Of a stretch of 64,000 nt of DNA, positions 40,925 to 49,701 are shown one piece after another (positions within the stretch are counted from its first letter, which is position 1; each line of letters opens with the position of its first letter). The position numbers and the translations under genes were made by a program. Below the pieces are notes generated by a model. It searched no databases. It worked only from the letters and a program-made list of their open reading frames with translations, and was not told where the DNA came from. This stretch comes from Mumia sp050632745. GTDB taxonomy: Bacteria > Actinomycetota > Actinomycetes > Propionibacteriales > Nocardioidaceae. Where the stretch lies: positions 372,001 through 436,000 of the forward strand of contig NZ_JBODSD010000004.1 of NCBI RefSeq assembly GCF_050632745.1. Reading direction: 5' to 3'.

Positions 40925-43681
40925 ATGCGCTCTCGCTCCCGCACGCTCGCTGCCGTGCTCGCCGGCCTCCTGGTCGCTGCCGGTACGGCCCTCGTCACCC
41001 CGTCTGCTCCCGCGACCGCATCCGCTCCCGCGGCACCACCGCCCACGCCGTACACACCGGACGAGGAGTCCCTGGGACAGCACCAGGCACCGGAGTGGTT
41101 CAAGGACGCGAAGCTCGGCTTCTTCGTCCACTGGGGCCCGTACTCGGTCCCCGCCTTCGCCCCGCCCGACGGAGGCGGCGCGCGACAAGGCTCCGACAAG
41201 TACGCCGAGTGGTACTGGTACGAGATGAACCACCCGGGCAGCCCGACGTCGAAGCACCACGCCGAGACGTACGGCGAGGACTTCCCGTACGACCGGTTCG
41301 TCGAGGAGTGGAAGCCGAGCGCGTTCGACCCGAAGGCATGGCTCGACCTCTTCGTGGACGGTGGCGCCAAGTACTTCGTGATGGTCTCCAAGCACCACGA
41401 CGGCTGGGCACTCTGGGACACGAAGACGTCCGACCGCGACACGGTCGCCCACGGCCCGAAGCGCGACTTCGTGCGCGAGCTCTTCGACGCCGCCGAGGAC
41501 TACCCGCTCAAGAAGGGGCTCTACTACTCCCTCGCCGAGTGGTACAACCCCGCCGGCGGCTGGGACCCGCCGGAGCACAGCCTCACCGAGGGGCCGAAGA
41601 ACCCGTACACGGGTGCGCCGATCCCCTACACCGGCTACGAACCGGTCGCCGACGACGTCATGGACCACCAGTACCCGCAGATGCTGGAGCTCGTCGACGA
41701 GTTCGACCCGGACCTGCTGTGGTGCGACATCGGGGAGCACGTGCCGAACAACAGCCTGGAGGTCATGGCTCGCTACTACATCCAGGCGCAGGACCGGAAG
41801 CGGCCGAAGGAGGTGGCCGTCAACGACCGCTGCGGGCCGTCGGTCCACGACTTCACGACGCCGGAGTACCGCAACCAGCCCGACATCGAGACGGACATGT
41901 GGGAGGCGACGCGCGGGATCGGCCACTCCTTCGGCTACAACGCGGAGGAGGACGTCGAGGACTACCTCAGCGACGAGGAGCTGATCCACAGCTTCGTGGA
42001 CACGGTGAGCAAGGGCGGCAACCTGCTGCTCAACATCGGACCGCGCGGCGACGGCTCGATCCCCGAGATCCAGGCGGACCGCGTGCGCGCCCTGGGCGAC
42101 TGGCTGAAGGTCAACGGCGAGGCGATCTACGGCAGCACCTACTGGAAGACCGCCGCCGACCCGCGGAGCAACGTGCCCGTGCGCTACACGGTCAAGGACG
42201 ACGCCGTCTACGCGACCGCGCTCGCGTGGCCCGGTGAGCAGCTGCGCCTCGACGGGACCCTCCCCCTGAGGAGCACGACCGACATCACGTTGCTCGGCGG
42301 CGACGGGAAGCCGTTGCCGTGGAAGCGCGAGAACGGCGTGCTGACCGTGGACCTTCCACGCACCGGCACCGCGTCCACGTCCAGCCGGCACGCGTACACG
42401 TTCAAGATCCCCACCCGCGGCGCGCACCAGGTCGTGCACGCCTCGCTCGACGTCCCGGCGCAGCCGCCCGCCGCAGGAGAGCCCGTCCCCGCCACGGTCA
42501 CCGTGACGAACCCGGGTCCGAAGCGGTCGACCGAGGGGCGGGTGACCCTCGACGTCCCCGACGGCTGGAGTGCGACGCCGACGAGCGCGGTCGTCCCTGA
42601 GCTGGAGCCCGGTGCCTCGACGACCCTGGCGTTCTCGGTCGGCGCACCAGCCGACGCTCCTCCGCGCCGCTACAGCGTGACGGCCGAGGTCCGCCTGGGA
42701 CCGACGACGTACCAGGCCTCGGACAGCATCCTGCTCAGCGACCTCGTGAAGGTCGTCTCCCCGGAGAAGCTGAACGCGCTCGAGGTCGCCGAGGTGGGCG
42801 CCTCGCCGTACGTCGACCGGACCTGGCGGATCGAGCAGCTGCCCGAACACCTCGACGGCCAGCTGCTCGTCCCCGGCGCGAACGACGACAAGCAGCGCCA
42901 GGAGGGTCCGATGAGCGTCGTGGACGGACGGGCGAGGGTCACCGGCGGCAACGTCACCCTCGCGCGCGACGGCGCGGGCTGGTCGGACTACGACGTCGAG
43001 GTGACGGTCCGACCGCACACGCGCGGCGCGGGCGTCATGTTCCGCAGCCCGGACCGGTCCAACGGCTACATGTGGCAGCTCTACCCCGGCAGCGGCCTGA
43101 CTCCGCACGTGCTCGAGAACGGGACGTTCCGGCGGCTCGCGACCACCATCCCGGTCAGCGTCGAGGCGGGGAAGGAGTACCGGCTCCGCATCGAGGCGCG
43201 CGGATCGACCCTGCGCACGTTCCTCGACGGCACGCTCGTCGACGAGCGGACGGACAGCACCTTCGCCACCGGTGGCGTGGGATTCCGCGAGGCGTCGAAC
43301 GAGGTCGGCGAGTTCGACGACGTCCGCGTCGCCGACCCGGCGGGGGCGGTGCTCCTCGAGGACGACTTCGGCAGCGGACTCGAGCGGTGGGCGAACGACA
43401 CCATGACCGACTACCTGGTCGTCGACCTCGCCCGTGACGCGGAGGTCTACGTCGCCTTCGACGAGCGCGGGGCTCCGGAGAACGGCGACTGGTGGCCGCA
43501 GTGGCTCGACCGCGTCGGCTTCGTACGGACCGACGAACGGGTCGTCACGAGCGAGCCGTCCGGCAGCGCGATGGTGCTGCTCAAGGCGACCCTCCCCGCA
43601 GGGCGGCACGTGCTGGGTCCGAACGCGGCCACGACCAGCCAGTCGACGAGCTACTTCACGATCGTCAACGAGGCCGGTTGA
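40925..43681 (+). CDS. Secreted multidomain GH29 alpha-L-fucosidase
   Basis: A 918-residue secreted enzyme. A signal peptide (to about residue 35) precedes the GH29 catalytic domain (about 45-425): WFKDAKLGFFVHWGPYSVPA, VMVSKHHDGWALWDT, and the nucleophile region LLWCDIGEH (about 264-272). Then come a NEW3-type Ig-like domain (VTVTNPGPKRSTEGRVTLDV; about 510-600), a concanavalin-like domain (WSDYDVEVTVRPHTRGAGVM; about 640-790) and a C-terminal beta domain (DLARDAEVYVAFDERG). It should remove terminal L-fucose, or a related sugar, from external glycans. The accessory domains probably bind substrate. Confidence 0.9.
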   Translation: MRSRSRTLAAVLAGLLVAAGTALVTPSAPATASAPAAPPPTPYTPDEESLGQHQAPEWFKDAKLGFFVHWGPYSVPAFAPPDGGGARQGSDKYAEWYWYEMNHPGSPTSKHHAETYGEDFPYDRFVEEWKPSAFDPKAWLDLFVDGGAKYFVMVSKHHDGWALWDTKTSDRDTVAHGPKRDFVRELFDAAEDYPLKKGLYYSLAEWYNPAGGWDPPEHSLTEGPKNPYTGAPIPYTGYEPVADDVMDHQYPQMLELVDEFDPDLLWCDIGEHVPNNSLEVMARYYIQAQDRKRPKEVAVNDRCGPSVHDFTTPEYRNQPDIETDMWEATRGIGHSFGYNAEEDVEDYLSDEELIHSFVDTVSKGGNLLLNIGPRGDGSIPEIQADRVRALGDWLKVNGEAIYGSTYWKTAADPRSNVPVRYTVKDDAVYATALAWPGEQLRLDGTLPLRSTTDITLLGGDGKPLPWKRENGVLTVDLPRTGTASTSSRHAYTFKIPTRGAHQVVHASLDVPAQPPAAGEPVPATVTVTNPGPKRSTEGRVTLDVPDGWSATPTSAVVPELEPGASTTLAFSVGAPADAPPRRYSVTAEVRLGPTTYQASDSILLSDLVKVVSPEKLNALEVAEVGASPYVDRTWRIEQLPEHLDGQLLVPGANDDKQRQEGPMSVVDGRARVTGGNVTLARDGAGWSDYDVEVTVRPHTRGAGVMFRSPDRSNGYMWQLYPGSGLTPHVLENGTFRRLATTIPVSVEAGKEYRLRIEARGSTLRTFLDGTLVDERTDSTFATGGVGFREASNEVGEFDDVRVADPAGAVLLEDDFGSGLERWANDTMTDYLVVDLARDAEVYVAFDERGAPENGDWWPQWLDRVGFVRTDERVVTSEPSGSAMVLLKATLPAGRHVLGPNAATTSQSTSYFTIVNEAG

Positions 43682-43694
43682 CGGACACCTGCGA

Positions 43695-43724
43695 GCACCA
43701 TCGGGGCGTCAGCCCCGGTGGTGC
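43695..43724. terminator. Bidirectional terminator hairpin containing the cimA stop codon
   Basis: GCACCATCGGGGC (43695-43707) and GCCCCGGTGGTGC (43712-43724) form a 13-bp stem with one wobble. The four-base loop GTCA holds the TGA stop of cimA on the minus strand. It lies between the convergent fucosidase and cimA genes. Confidence 0.8.
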
Positions 43725-45301
43725 CGCAGCCCGTACGTGAACGCGTCGAGCAGCGCCTCCCACGAGGCCTCGACGATGTTGTGGCCGACGCCGACCGTGG
43801 TCCAGGTGTCCTTGCCGTCGCTGGTGCCGATGAGGACCCTGATCCCCGCGTCGGTGCCGCCCGACTCGTCGAGGATCCGCACCCGGTAGTCGTTGAGCCC
43901 GAAGGCGGACACGTCCGGGAACGCCTGCTCGATCGCCTTGCGCAGCGCGTGGTCGAGCGCCGAGACGGGACCGTTGCCCTCCCCCGTCACGACGTAGCGG
44001 CTGCCTCCGGCGCTGAGCTTCACCGTCGCCTCCGACGGCGCCTCCTCGCCGGCCGCGTGGTGCGACTCGGTGATGACGCGCCACGACTCGACGTCGAAGT
44101 ACGACGGCCGCTCGCCCTCGACCAGCTCGGCGAGGAGCAGCTCGAACGACGCGTCGGCGGCCTCGAACGTGTAGCCCGCCTGCTCGCGCTCCTTCACGAC
44201 GTCGGTGACGCGGGCGAGGGTGGCCGGGTCGTCGGTGAGGTCGAACCCGAGCTCCTTGCCCTTGAGCTCGATCGTCGCCCGTCCCGCCATCTCCGACACG
44301 AGCAGCCGCATGTCGTTGCCCACGAGCTCGGGATCGATGTGCTGGTAGAGGTCCGGGTCGACGCGGATCGCGCTCGCGTGCAGCCCGGCCTTGTGAGCGA
44401 AGGCGGAGACGCCCGTGTACGGCTGCCGCGCGCCCGGCGGGTAGTTCGTCACCTCGGCGATCGCGTGCGCGATCCTCGTCGCCTCCCGCAGCGAGCCTGC
44501 GGGCATCACCTTCATGCCGAGCTTGAGCTCGAGGTTGGCGACCGACGTGATCAGGTCGGCGTTGCCGGTGCGCTCGCCGTACCCGTTGATGCATCCCTGG
44601 AGGTGCGTCGCCCCGGCCTGGACGGCCGCCACCGAGTTCGCGACCGCGCAGCCGGTGTCGTTGTGCGCGTGGATGCCGAGCCGCGCCCCTGTCGCCTCGG
44701 CGACCTCGGCGACGATCTCGCCGAGCCAGTGCGGGAGCATGCCGCCGTTGGTGTCGCACAGCACCACAACCTCTGCGCCGGCCTCGGCGGCGGTCCGGAC
44801 CACCTCGACCGCGTACGCCTGGTTGGCCCGGTAGCCGTCGAAGAAGTGCTCGCAGTCGAGGAAGACGCGCTGGCCCTCGGCCCGCAGGTGCGTCACGGTG
44901 TCGCGGACCATCGCGAGGTTCTCCTTCAGCGTGGTCCGCAGGGCGAGCTCGACGTGCCGGTCGTGGCTCTTGGCGACGAGCGTGACGACGGACGCGCCGG
45001 AGTCGCGCAGGGCGCCCACGAGGGGGTCGTCGGCAGCGGTCGAGCCGGCGCGACGGGTCGCGCCGAACGCCGCGAGCGTGGCGTGCCGCAGGCTCAGCTC
45101 GGTGCGGGCGCGGGCGAAGAACTCGGTGTCCTTCGGGTTGGAGCCTGGCCAGCCGCCCTCGATGTAGCCGACGCCCAGGTCGTCGAGGTGACGCGAGATC
45201 ACCAGCTTGTCGGCGACGGAGAGGTTGAGGCCCTCCTGCTGCGCACCGTCGCGCAGCGTCGTGTCGTAGACGTGGAACGTGGGGTCGGGCTCGGGCGTCA
45301 T
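43709..45301 (-). CDS. cimA: Citramalate synthase
   Basis: CimA condenses pyruvate and acetyl-CoA to (R)-citramalate, a threonine-independent route to 2-ketobutyrate and isoleucine. The 530-residue product has the DRE-TIM start YDTTLRDGAQQEGLNLS (about residues 12-28), CDTNGGMLPHW, HAHNDTGCAVANS and NGYGERTGNADL, then a LeuA-type allosteric C-terminal domain (from about 395). Annotated actinobacterial CimA proteins share this design, though 2-isopropylmalate-like activity is an alternative. Upstream is a leader peptide with an Ile/Val run and a terminator, so isoleucine/valine attenuation is likely. Confidence 0.92.
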   Translation of the reverse strand: MTPEPDPTFHVYDTTLRDGAQQEGLNLSVADKLVISRHLDDLGVGYIEGGWPGSNPKDTEFFARARTELSLRHATLAAFGATRRAGSTAADDPLVGALRDSGASVVTLVAKSHDRHVELALRTTLKENLAMVRDTVTHLRAEGQRVFLDCEHFFDGYRANQAYAVEVVRTAAEAGAEVVVLCDTNGGMLPHWLGEIVAEVAEATGARLGIHAHNDTGCAVANSVAAVQAGATHLQGCINGYGERTGNADLITSVANLELKLGMKVMPAGSLREATRIAHAIAEVTNYPPGARQPYTGVSAFAHKAGLHASAIRVDPDLYQHIDPELVGNDMRLLVSEMAGRATIELKGKELGFDLTDDPATLARVTDVVKEREQAGYTFEAADASFELLLAELVEGERPSYFDVESWRVITESHHAAGEEAPSEATVKLSAGGSRYVVTGEGNGPVSALDHALRKAIEQAFPDVSAFGLNDYRVRILDESGGTDAGIRVLIGTSDGKDTWTTVGVGHNIVEASWEALLDAFTYGLRHHRG

Positions 45302-45344
45302 GATGGTCTTTCCTCGCTGACGGTCGACGAGCGGTGCTCGCCAA

Positions 45345-45407
45345 TAAAAAAAGCCCCTCGGAGTACGAGAGGCTGCGCGTCGGACCCGGATCGCGGGTCA
45401 GACGCGC
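45345..45407 (-). terminator. cimA attenuator: pause/antiterminator hairpin plus terminator
   Basis: On the minus strand a long hairpin (GCGCGTC...GACGCGC with inner GACCCG/CGGGTC, plus-strand 45375-45407) starts inside the end of the leader peptide and is followed directly by a terminator (AGCCTCTCG/CGAGGGGCT, one mismatch, 45352-45374) and a run of seven U. This is the classic layout of amino-acid attenuation. Confidence 0.88.
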
Positions 45408-45439
45408 TGGACGATAATCACGGCCGTGAAGCTGTGCAT
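45398..45439 (-). CDS. Leader peptide of the cimA attenuator
   Basis: A 13-codon frame MHSFTAVIIVQRV ends in TGA within the first attenuator hairpin. The run Val-Ile-Ile-Val, including a rare ATT codon, would stall ribosomes when isoleucine or valine is short and so let transcription pass into cimA. TAGAGT (45446-45451) ends 6 nt before the ATG, with TTGGAA 18 bp upstream, so the leader RNA itself is leaderless. Confidence 0.88.
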   Translation of the reverse strand: MHSFTAVIIVQRV

Positions 45440-45441
45440 GG

Positions 45442-45459
45442 GGTCACTCTAGACTGACC
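45442..45459. promoter_or_regulatory. Near-perfect 18-bp palindrome formed by overlapping divergent -10 boxes
   Basis: GGTCACTCTAGACTGACC matches its reverse complement at 16 of 18 positions. It includes TAGAGT on the minus strand (cimA leader) and TAGACT on the plus strand (oxidoreductase gene). The two promoters overlap and should compete; a repressor site is possible too. Confidence 0.6.
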
Positions 45460-45464
45460 GCACC

Positions 45465-46523
45465 ATGACTTCCAACGCCGCCCCAGAGTCCCTCACCAAC
45501 CTGACCGTCCGTCTCGCCAGCCGTCCGCAGGGCGAGCCGACCGTCGCCAACTTCGCGCTCGACGTGGAGCCGGTGGAGGAACCAGGCCCGGACCAGGTCC
45601 TCCTGCGCACGATCTACCTCTCCCTCGACCCCTACATGCGCGGCCGGATGTCCGACGCCGAGTCGTACGCCGTGCCGGTCCCGGTCGGCGGCGTGATGGA
45701 GGGCGGCACGGTCTGCCAGGTGGTCGCGTCCAGGTCCGACATGCACGAGGTCGGCGACATCGTCCTCGCCCACACCGGCTGGCAGCAGTACGCCGTCGCG
45801 TCGGACAAGGCCGTACGCCGCATCGACCCCGCCCGCGGCCCGATCTCGACCGCGCTCGGCGTGCTCGGGATGCCGGGCTTCACCGCGTACGCCGGTCTCC
45901 TCGTGATCGGCGACCCGCAGCCGACCGAGACGGTGGTCGTCGCCGCGGCCGCCGGTCCGGTCGGCTCCGCGGTGGGCCAGATCGCGCAGATCAAGGGCGC
46001 GCGGGCGGTCGGCATCGCCGGCGGGCCGGAGAAGGTCGCGTACGTCAAGGACGAGCTCGGCTTCGAGGTCGCGCTCGACCACCGCTCCCCCGACTTCGTC
46101 GACGAGCTCGCCGAGGCGACGCCCGAGGGCATCGACGTCTACTTCGAGAACGTCGGCGGCAAGGTCTTCGAGGCGGTGCTGCCGCGGATGAACGAGTTCG
46201 GGCGCATCCCGGTGTGCGGGCTCGTCTCGCAGTACAACGCCACCGGCCTCCCCGAGGGTCCCAACCTCGCCCCTGCGCTGATGAACCGCATCCTCGTCCG
46301 CAGCCTCACGGTGCGCGGCTTCATCCAGCGGGAGTTCGTCAAGGCGCACTACCGCCAGTTCCAGCAGGACATGGGCGAGTGGCTCTCCGCGGGCACAGTC
46401 CGCTACAAGGAGGATGTCGTCCAGGGCCTCGAGAATGCCCCGGAGGCGTTCCTCGGCATGCTCCAGGGGGCCAACTTCGGCAAGCTCGTCGTCCAGGTCG
46501 GCGCGGACCCGACCAAGCCGTGA
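45465..46523 (+). CDS. Zinc-independent MDR-family NADP-dependent oxidoreductase (CurA/leukotriene B4 reductase-like)
   Basis: A 352-residue medium-chain reductase with YLSLDPYMRGRMSD near the start, LGVLGMPGFTAYAGLLVIGD, the nucleotide-binding VVVAAAAGPVGSAVGQIAQIKGA and IDVYFENVGGKVFEAVLPRM. These are marks of the NADPH-dependent alkenal/one reductase group, which reduces activated double bonds. Structural zinc cysteines are absent, as expected. Divergent from cimA with shared promoter sequence; a paralogue lies at 49702-50712. GTGA overlap couples it to the following gene. Confidence 0.92.
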   Translation: MTSNAAPESLTNLTVRLASRPQGEPTVANFALDVEPVEEPGPDQVLLRTIYLSLDPYMRGRMSDAESYAVPVPVGGVMEGGTVCQVVASRSDMHEVGDIVLAHTGWQQYAVASDKAVRRIDPARGPISTALGVLGMPGFTAYAGLLVIGDPQPTETVVVAAAAGPVGSAVGQIAQIKGARAVGIAGGPEKVAYVKDELGFEVALDHRSPDFVDELAEATPEGIDVYFENVGGKVFEAVLPRMNEFGRIPVCGLVSQYNATGLPEGPNLAPALMNRILVRSLTVRGFIQREFVKAHYRQFQQDMGEWLSAGTVRYKEDVVQGLENAPEAFLGMLQGANFGKLVVQVGADPTKP

Positions 46524-47215
46524 GGCGCCCCGTCCCGGTCCCGGGCACGGTCGCGGCGCTGTACGTCGTGCTGACCGACGAGCCGCTCGAGTCCGACCTC
46601 CCGTCTCCCCCGCTGCCACCCCCGAGCCTGCTGCTCGCCCGCGGCTCCAGTCCCAAGGCGGTCCGCTTCGCCGAGTCGCTGACCTACGCGACCGCCGTCA
46701 CCGCGGAGTCCGACGTGGCCGACGCGCTGGAGACCGAGCGACGCACGCAGGCGGCTGCCCGCGCGCTCGCGGCCGAGCACGTGGGTGTCGTGGTCGACAC
46801 CGCGGTGCCGCGCCTCCTGGGACCCGACGCTCCCCACCCCGACCTGCTGTGCGTGAGCCAGTGGTTCGTGCTCGAGCACCCGGACGAGACGACGACCACC
46901 ACTCACGGGCTGGCGCGCTTCGGGCTGCCGGAGATCCGGGTGCCCGACGTCGACGGCGGCGCGCTGCCGATGTACGACGCGGTGCTCACCGGGGTGGCGC
47001 AGCGGGTCGTCGAGGAGTGGCCCGAGAACGACCCCGTCGGGCCGGCCACGATCACGCTGCGCGACGTCGCCCGTGGCTACGGCGACGCCGGGGCGGGCGG
47101 GGACGACCCGACGCTGACCCGCAGCGTCGACGTGACGCTCGCCTACGACGCCGACGAGGACCACCTCACGGTGACCCTGCACGACGATCCGGCGACCGCC
47201 CTGTTCAGCGCCTGA
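46520..47215 (+). CDS. Conserved-looking protein, function unknown
   Basis: A 231-residue soluble protein starting at a GTG that overlaps the oxidoreductase stop. It contains YVVLTDEPLESDLPS, LLLARGSSPKAVRFAESLTY and a long acidic C-terminal part with a beta-like TRSVDVTLAYDADEDHLTVT segment. I recognise no domain or catalytic motif. Coupling suggests co-expression with the reductase. Its last 11 bases overlap the convergent flavoprotein gene. Confidence 0.7.
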   Translation: MRRPVPVPGTVAALYVVLTDEPLESDLPSPPLPPPSLLLARGSSPKAVRFAESLTYATAVTAESDVADALETERRTQAAARALAAEHVGVVVDTAVPRLLGPDAPHPDLLCVSQWFVLEHPDETTTTTHGLARFGLPEIRVPDVDGGALPMYDAVLTGVAQRVVEEWPENDPVGPATITLRDVARGYGDAGAGGDDPTLTRSVDVTLAYDADEDHLTVTLHDDPATALFSA

Positions 47216-48641
47216 CCGCTGCCCGGCCCAGGTCCGTTCCGAGCAGCCGGCCGAAAGTGAGCGCCGGGGTCACGAGCATGCCCGAGCAGAAGCTGTTGCC
47301 GCAGGTGGCGCCGGCGCCGATGACCTCGCCCACGGCGTACAGGCCGTCGATCGCCGTCCCGGACCCGTCCCGAACCGCGAACGACGCGTCGACGTCGAGC
47401 CCTTGGAACGTGACGAGCGTGATCGCGTGGTTGCGCACGGCGTAGAACGGCGCTCGGGCGATCGGCGCCGGGAGGAAGCGCCGCCCGTGCTCCGGATCGC
47501 GGCCCGCCTCGACGGCCCGGTTGTACGCCGCGACCGTCACGCGCAGCCCTTCGGCGTCGATGCCGGCGAGGTCCGCGAGCTCCTGGAGCGTGTCCGCCGC
47601 GTGCAGTCCCGGTCGCTGGTTCATCATCGCGCGCACCTCCCCGGGCTCCTTGCCGACGATCAGCTGCCGGTCGCCTCCCGAGGCCGCGTCGAGCGCCGCG
47701 TCGTCGAAGACCGTCCAGAACGTGCGGTCGGGGACGCCGGCGAGCGCACGCTCCTTGAGGTCGATGGACTCCTCGTCCTCCGCGACCCAGCGGCTCCCCT
47801 CCTTGCTCACGTAGATCTCCCACGGCGGGCGCTCGCTGGTGAGGCGCTGCCGGTCCGACCAGTTGGCGCGCCCCGGCGTGCGTGGGTCGGGCAGCCCTCC
47901 GAACGTCGGCAGCGAGGTGCCCTGGCCCTGCAGCCGGGCCCCGACCGCCATGCCGAGGTGGAGGCCGTCGCCGGTGGCGGTGCGGGCGGTCGCCGAGACC
48001 AGCGGCGCCCCCTCGAGCTCGGCGAAGAGGTCGGGGTCGGCGCCGTACCCGCCGGTGGCCAGCACCACCGCTCCGGCCGACACCACGACCTCGCGACCGT
48101 CGCGGTAGACCTCGACCCCGACGACGGCACCGGAGTCGTCCGTGCACAGCTCCGTCACCGCCGCGTTCGTCCACAGCGTCAGGTCGCGGTCCGCGCAGGC
48201 CCGCCCCAGCACCGGCCGCAGCACGTCGAGCACCGACATCGCCTCGTCGGTGCCGTAGTAGGTGCGCGGCGTCGTGTACGGCTCGTGGCCGTACACGATC
48301 CGCGGCGTCTCCGGCGCGAAGGAGAAGCCGCGCTCGTCGAGCCAGTCGACCGTCGCCGCCGCCTCGCGCACGAGGACTCGCGCGAGGTCCTCACGCGCGG
48401 TCCCCCGGCTGATCCGGCGGATGTCCTCGAGGTGGGCCTCGGGCGTGTCCTCGATCCCGCGTTCACGCTGCCGCCGGGTGCCGGCCGCCGCGAGGTGGCC
48501 CCCGCTGACGTGGAGGCTGCCACCGATGCGCGTGTCCTTCTCGACGAGGAGCACCCGCGCCCCGGCGTCGGCGGCACTCACCGCGCACGGGATCCCGGCG
48601 GTCCCCGCCCCGACCACGACGACGTCGTACGCCTCGCTCAT
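47205..48641 (-). CDS. FAD-dependent oxidoreductase (fumarate reductase/3-ketosteroid dehydrogenase-like)
   Basis: A 478-residue FAD_binding_2 family flavoprotein with the dinucleotide motif VVVGAGTAGIPCAVSAADAG (about residues 7-26), the GGSLHVSGGHL loop, VLATGGYGADPDL, and the C-terminal FAD motif GLYAVGEVIGAGATCGNSFC. Relatives dehydrogenate or reduce C=C bonds next to carbonyls, e.g. in steroids. Its ATG overlaps the stop of the VOC gene, so both act in one operon, likely on the same aromatic or alicyclic substrate class. Exact substrate unknown. Confidence 0.88.
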   Translation of the reverse strand: MSEAYDVVVVGAGTAGIPCAVSAADAGARVLLVEKDTRIGGSLHVSGGHLAAAGTRRQRERGIEDTPEAHLEDIRRISRGTAREDLARVLVREAAATVDWLDERGFSFAPETPRIVYGHEPYTTPRTYYGTDEAMSVLDVLRPVLGRACADRDLTLWTNAAVTELCTDDSGAVVGVEVYRDGREVVVSAGAVVLATGGYGADPDLFAELEGAPLVSATARTATGDGLHLGMAVGARLQGQGTSLPTFGGLPDPRTPGRANWSDRQRLTSERPPWEIYVSKEGSRWVAEDEESIDLKERALAGVPDRTFWTVFDDAALDAASGGDRQLIVGKEPGEVRAMMNQRPGLHAADTLQELADLAGIDAEGLRVTVAAYNRAVEAGRDPEHGRRFLPAPIARAPFYAVRNHAITLVTFQGLDVDASFAVRDGSGTAIDGLYAVGEVIGAGATCGNSFCSGMLVTPALTFGRLLGTDLGRAAVRR

Positions 48642-49591
48642 GCCGGCATCTCCCCCGCCTCGACCACCAGGTGCGGCACCTCGTACGGCGGGCGTACGAC
48701 CGCGGCCCGGGTCACCCCGAACGGCGCCAGGGCCATCGCCACCGGCTCGCCCGCCGCGGCCCCGGCGCGTGCGCGTACCCCGTCCAGGTCGTCGGTGACC
48801 ACGACCGCCCCGACCAGGCCGCGACGCGGAGCGACGGCCCGCCCGCGCAGCGACGTCCCGGCCGTCCTGCCGTGCTCGACCGTGTAGGTCACCAGGCCCA
48901 CGTACGGCTCGTCGGCCGCCGTCCCGATGCAGCGCCCCTCCATCCGCACCCGGGTCCCGGCCCCCACGAGGCTCGCGACGGAGGCACCGTCGACCGCGTA
49001 CTCGTGCACGACCTTCCACCCGAGGACGTCGGCGTAGAACCGCTCGGCGGCGTCCACGTCGGTCACCGGCGCGGTGATGCCGAGCACCTCGCTGACGGCG
49101 CGGTCGGTCACCCGGACGTACGGGTCGAGGGCCCCGGGCGCCCCGCCGAGCAGCGCGACCGTGAGGGCGTCGGCACCGCGGACGTGCGCCTCGCGGAGCC
49201 CGATCCCGGCCATGTCGTACTCCCCGTCGGGTGTGGACACCGCGAACCCGGCCGCCGCGGCGCCCTCGGCAGCGGCGGCGAGGTCCGGCGCGTGGAAGTC
49301 GACGACCTTGAAGGCGTCGCGGTCCAGCGGAGCGCCTGGATCTCGGACGGTCTCGTCCGACGGCGCGGCATGGCGGCACACGACGGCGCCCGCAGGGACT
49401 CCCGGCGTCTGCAGTGCGAGGAGCGTCGTCTCGCCGGCGCCGGGCCCGAGCAGGGCCTCGGCACCGCGCCGGTCGAGCACCGTCTCGCCGCGCACCTCCA
49501 TCCCGAGCGCCGCGACGAACAGGTCGCGCTGCTCGTCGAGCTCGCGAGCCGAGACGAGGGGTCCGTAGAGGCGGGAGCCAGGTGCGAGCAC
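48638..49591 (-). CDS. VOC-superfamily (glyoxalase/extradiol dioxygenase fold) protein
   Basis: A 317-residue protein with two vicinal-oxygen-chelate modules: YGPLVSARELDEQRDLFVAA and ITAPVTDVDAAERFYADVLG, the latter starting a second domain near residue 148. VOC proteins include ring-cleaving dioxygenases, isomerases and lyases. I cannot see a complete metal triad, so activity is uncertain. The GTG at 49591 is preferred because AGGAG precedes it; an in-frame ATG at 49639 lacks this. First gene of a two-gene unit with the flavoprotein. Confidence 0.82.
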   Translation of the reverse strand: MLAPGSRLYGPLVSARELDEQRDLFVAALGMEVRGETVLDRRGAEALLGPGAGETTLLALQTPGVPAGAVVCRHAAPSDETVRDPGAPLDRDAFKVVDFHAPDLAAAAEGAAAAGFAVSTPDGEYDMAGIGLREAHVRGADALTVALLGGAPGALDPYVRVTDRAVSEVLGITAPVTDVDAAERFYADVLGWKVVHEYAVDGASVASLVGAGTRVRMEGRCIGTAADEPYVGLVTYTVEHGRTAGTSLRGRAVAPRRGLVGAVVVTDDLDGVRARAGAAAGEPVAMALAPFGVTRAAVVRPPYEVPHLVVEAGEMPA

Positions 49592-49701
49592 GACGCTCCT
49601 CTGTGACGCGGCGCGCTGGGGATCTCGACCCCTCGTCACACCTGACGGAATGGTGTTCCATTATTGCCGTACTCTCACTCGACGCGAAAGAGACCCTCCC
49701 C
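49592..49701. promoter_or_regulatory. Divergent promoter region with AATGG-N4-CCATT dyad
   Basis: Between the VOC/flavoprotein unit and the second MDR gene lies the inverted repeat AATGG-TGTT-CCATT (49649-49662), nested with GGAA...TTCC. TACTCT at 49670-49675 is a likely -10 box for the plus-strand gene. A regulator of the TetR or IclR type could bind here; none is encoded nearby. Confidence 0.45.

Noticed and set aside
40649..43609. Long minus-strand frame (986 codons) opposite the fucosidase
   Set aside because: Arg/Val/Asp-rich composition without recognisable motifs; it mirrors the plus-strand GH29 gene and is not credible as a gene.
45345..45451. T-box riboswitch upstream of cimA
   Set aside because: No T-box consensus or specifier stem is present; a leader peptide with Ile/Val codons plus terminator explains the region better.
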